A stretch of DNA of 64,000 nt. Origin: Hyphomicrobium sp. D-2. Its GTDB lineage: Bacteria > Pseudomonadota > Alphaproteobacteria > Rhizobiales > Hyphomicrobiaceae. The notes under the pieces are model-generated. The model made no database searches. It was not told the origin of the DNA and saw only the letters and a program-made list of their open reading frames with translations. Shown here in pieces: positions 62,316 to 64,000 of this stretch (position 1 is the first letter of the stretch; every line of letters starts with the position of its first letter). Both the position numbers and the translations under genes were made by a program. The stretch is from positions 436,501 through 500,500 of the forward strand of contig NZ_JARXLA010000008.1 of the NCBI RefSeq assembly GCF_029872155.1, written 5' to 3'.

Positions 62316-63461
62316 TCAGCTTCCCTTGCCTTCGAAGAAGTCCTTCACGCGGGCAAAGAAGCCGGCGCACTCCGGGCTCGTTTCCTTATGGCTTTCCTGC
62401 TCGAACTCTTCCAGCAGTTCGCGCTGGCGCTTGGTGAGGCTCTTGGGCGTTTCCACCTCAACCTGGATGTACATGTCGCCATGCACTTTCGAGCGCAGCA
62501 CCGGCATGCCCTTGCCCTTGAGGCGGAACTGCTTGCCGCTTTCCGAGCCCTCGGGGATCTTGATGCGCGTCGCGCCGCCTTCAACGGTCGGCACTTCGAT
62601 ATTGCCGCCGAGCGCCGCTGTCGTCATGGCAATCGGCACCTTGCAGAAGATGTCGGCGCCGTCGCGCTGGAAGAACTCGTGCGGCTTGAGCGAGAGGAAG
62701 ATGTAGAGGTCGCCCGCCGGTCCGCCACGCAGGCCCGCTTCGCCTTCGCCAGCCAGACGGATGCGCGTGCCATCCTCAACGCCGGGCGGAATGTTGACCG
62801 AGAGCGTACGCTCCTTGGTGATGCGGCCCGCACCGTGGCATGAGGCGCACGGGTCTTCGATGATCTCGCCGCGGCCCTGACAGTTGGGGCAGGTGCGTTC
62901 GATGGTGAAGAAGCCCTGGCTGGCGCGGACTTTGCCATAACCGGCGCAGGTTGGGCATTGCGAGGGCTTGGTGCCCGCCTTGGCGCCGGTGCCGGCGCAG
63001 GTTTCGCAGGCGATGGAAGTCGGGACCCGGATCTGGGCAGCCTTGCCGACGTATGCGTCCGAGAGGGTGATTTCCAGATTGTAGCGCAGGTCAGCGCCAC
63101 GCTCGCGGGCTGAGCGCCCCCCGCCGGCACGCTGGCCGCCGCGCCGGCCACCCATGAATTCGCCGAACAGATCGTCGAAGATGTCCGACATCGAGGAGGC
63201 GAAATCCGGGCCGAAGCCTCGACCGCCGCCGCCATGCTCAAATGCCGCATGGCCGAATTGATCGTAGGCGGCGCGCTTCTGCGGGTCCTTAAGGACCTCA
63301 TAAGCTTCGTTGAGTTCCTTGAAGCGGACCTCGGCCGAAGTGTCGCCGGGATTGCGATCGGGATGGAATTCCTTGGCGAGGCGGCGGAAAGCGGATTTCA
63401 GCTCCTGCTCGCTGGCCCCCCGGGAAAGCCCGAGCGTTTCATAATAGTCGCGCTTGGACAT
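62316..63461 (-). CDS. dnaJ: chaperone protein DnaJ
   Basis: Hsp40 co-chaperone that stimulates DnaK. J domain [20 protein letters not shown] with HPD in FHPDRNPGD; a Gly/Phe-rich region [11 protein letters not shown]; four zinc repeats [24 protein letters not shown] and CASCHGAG; then the substrate-binding barrel. Length 381 aa. The ATG at 63461 is chosen over 63491 by family match. It follows dnaK, with 310 bp and a terminator between. Confidence 0.97.
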   Translation of the reverse strand: MSKRDYYETLGLSRGASEQELKSAFRRLAKEFHPDRNPGDTSAEVRFKELNEAYEVLKDPQKRAAYDQFGHAAFEHGGGGRGFGPDFASSMSDIFDDLFGEFMGGRRGGQRAGGGRSARERGADLRYNLEITLSDAYVGKAAQIRVPTSIACETCAGTGAKAGTKPSQCPTCAGYGKVRASQGFFTIERTCPNCQGRGEIIEDPCASCHGAGRITKERTLSVNIPPGVEDGTRIRLAGEGEAGLRGGPAGDLYIFLSLKPHEFFQRDGADIFCKVPIAMTTAALGGNIEVPTVEGGATRIKIPEGSESGKQFRLKGKGMPVLRSKVHGDMYIQVEVETPKSLTKRQRELLEEFEQESHKETSPECAGFFARVKDFFEGKGS

Positions 63462-63771
63462 GTTCAGCGCGGATCCTTCGGATTGGTGCAAGGCTGATAC
63501 CCCATTTCTAGGGAAATAGCGTTGTTTTCGGCGCGGGGAAAGTGCGCGCCGACAACGAAAGCTAATGTGGAGAGGCTGTGGTATCGCCGCAAGGTGCAGG
63601 GAGCCACACAGGAAAAGCGATTGCTCTTATAGCGTTGGATGGCTGATTTGCCACGCTACTGAGGCGTTCCTGCGCGCTGCTGCTGCGCCTTTTCGTGGGT
63701 TGAAAACAAGAGCCCGGCACTAAGGCCGGGCTCGGTAGTGGTTTGGTGCGGCGGAACCACACCCTGTCAGA
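63462..63771. other. dnaK-dnaJ intergenic region, 310 bp
   Basis: Holds the dnaK terminator at its dnaK side and must hold a dnaJ promoter. No gene and no clear RpoH or CIRCE element seen. Confidence 0.5.
63704..63733 (-). terminator. rho-independent terminator of dnaK (minus strand)
   Basis: GAGCCCGGC (63710-63718) pairs with GCCGGGCTC (63725-63733); on minus it is followed by TTGTTTTC. It lies 38 bp after the dnaK stop. Confidence 0.87.
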
Positions 63772-64000
63772 TCAGGCCGACTTCTTCTTGTCGTCCTTTA
63801 CTTCCTCGAAGTCGGCGTCGACGACATTGTCGTCGGCCGAAGCGCCACTGTCGGCGTCGTCACCATCGCCGCTGCCCTGCTGGGCGGCATAGATAGCCTC
63901 GCCAATCTTCATCGCAACCTGCGCCAGGGCAGTCGTTCCGGCCTGTACGCGCTCTGCGTCATCGGCCGAGATGGCTTCCTTGAGGTCGGCGATTGCCTTC
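63772..64000 (-). CDS. dnaK: chaperone protein DnaK, C-terminal end only
   Basis: The minus strand reads in one frame from the window edge to TGA at 63772: [20 protein letters not shown], then [20 protein letters not shown], an acidic stretch, and the Hsp70 C-terminus [18 protein letters not shown]. The EEV-type acidic end is diagnostic for bacterial DnaK. Only about 76 residues are present; the ATPase and peptide-binding domains lie outside. Upstream of dnaJ as usual. Confidence 0.96.
   Translation of the reverse strand, partial: KAIADLKEAISADDAERVQAGTTALAQVAMKIGEAIYAAQQGSGDGDDADSGASADDNVVDADFEEVKDDKKKSA

Overview
The window reads as chromosomal DNA of a high-GC alphaproteobacterium, most likely a member of the Hyphomicrobiales (Rhizobiales) or a close relative. 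This rests on gene order: dapF-mtaB next to ffh-rpsP-rimM; tesB, then glnK-amtB, then an OmpR-type regulator, lolA, ftsK and an aminotransferase; hisB-hisH-DUF2628-hisA-hisF next to hslV/hslU; DUF2244 next to nth; dnaK-dnaJ near pyrF and a DUF1330 gene. No rRNA, tRNA, CRISPR array, phage or insertion sequence was recognised by eye. Most of the window is core housekeeping DNA, with short accessory patches between conserved blocks.

Layout. 1-9.4 kb: mtaB and dapF (minus), a secreted sugar dehydrogenase, ffh, rpsP, a GrlR-like small protein and rimM, then a two-gene insert ending in a second copy of the rimM 3' end. 9.6-17 kb: an ABC-F ATPase, a broken piece of a ubiH-type gene, an inverse-autotransporter-like outer membrane protein with a LuxR regulator, a secreted His/Lys-rich protein, a degenerate GT51 transglycosylase and the intact ubiH-type gene. 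17-27.9 kb: tesB, glnK-amtB (amtB carries a one-base frameshift) behind a sigma-54-like promoter, an L,D-transpeptidase, a CenR-like regulator, a cyclic-nucleotide-binding protein, a candidate small RNA, lolA, ftsK and an aminotransferase. 28-33.7 kb: leuD, a VOC protein, DUF2244, nth and a PAS-GGDEF-EAL protein.

33.7-42.5 kb: the his cluster (hisF, hisA, hisH, DUF2628, hisB on minus), interrupted by a GIY-YIG-like gene and by two plus-strand genes, one a solo Cas2-fold protein; then hslV, a polytopic membrane protein and hslU. 42.5-52 kb: a mosaic of small palindromic repeats, an M19 dipeptidase beside a permuted papain-like protein, an autotransporter, rlmN with two related four-helix membrane proteins, and argG. 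53-64 kb, nearly all minus: asnB, radC, map, rplS with a helix-hairpin-helix tail, trmD, DUF1330, pyrF, an Omp25/31-type porin, a second solo Cas2-fold gene behind an unusual leader, an FMN reductase, dnaJ and the 3' end of dnaK.

The most notable structure is genomic rather than one gene. The usual rimM-trmD-rplS operon is split: rimM lies at 7 kb on plus, trmD-rplS at 57-59 kb on minus. This is what one inversion of about 51 kb would produce. In addition, two short direct repeats derived from the 3' parts of host genes (rimM and a ubiH-type gene) each bracket accessory cargo within a 9 kb stretch. No complete new defence or metabolic system could be demonstrated. The strongest leads are these repeat-bracketed inserts, the two solo Cas2-fold proteins (one with a leader ORF and competing hairpins), the GIY-YIG-like gene in the his operon and the candidate small RNA upstream of lolA.
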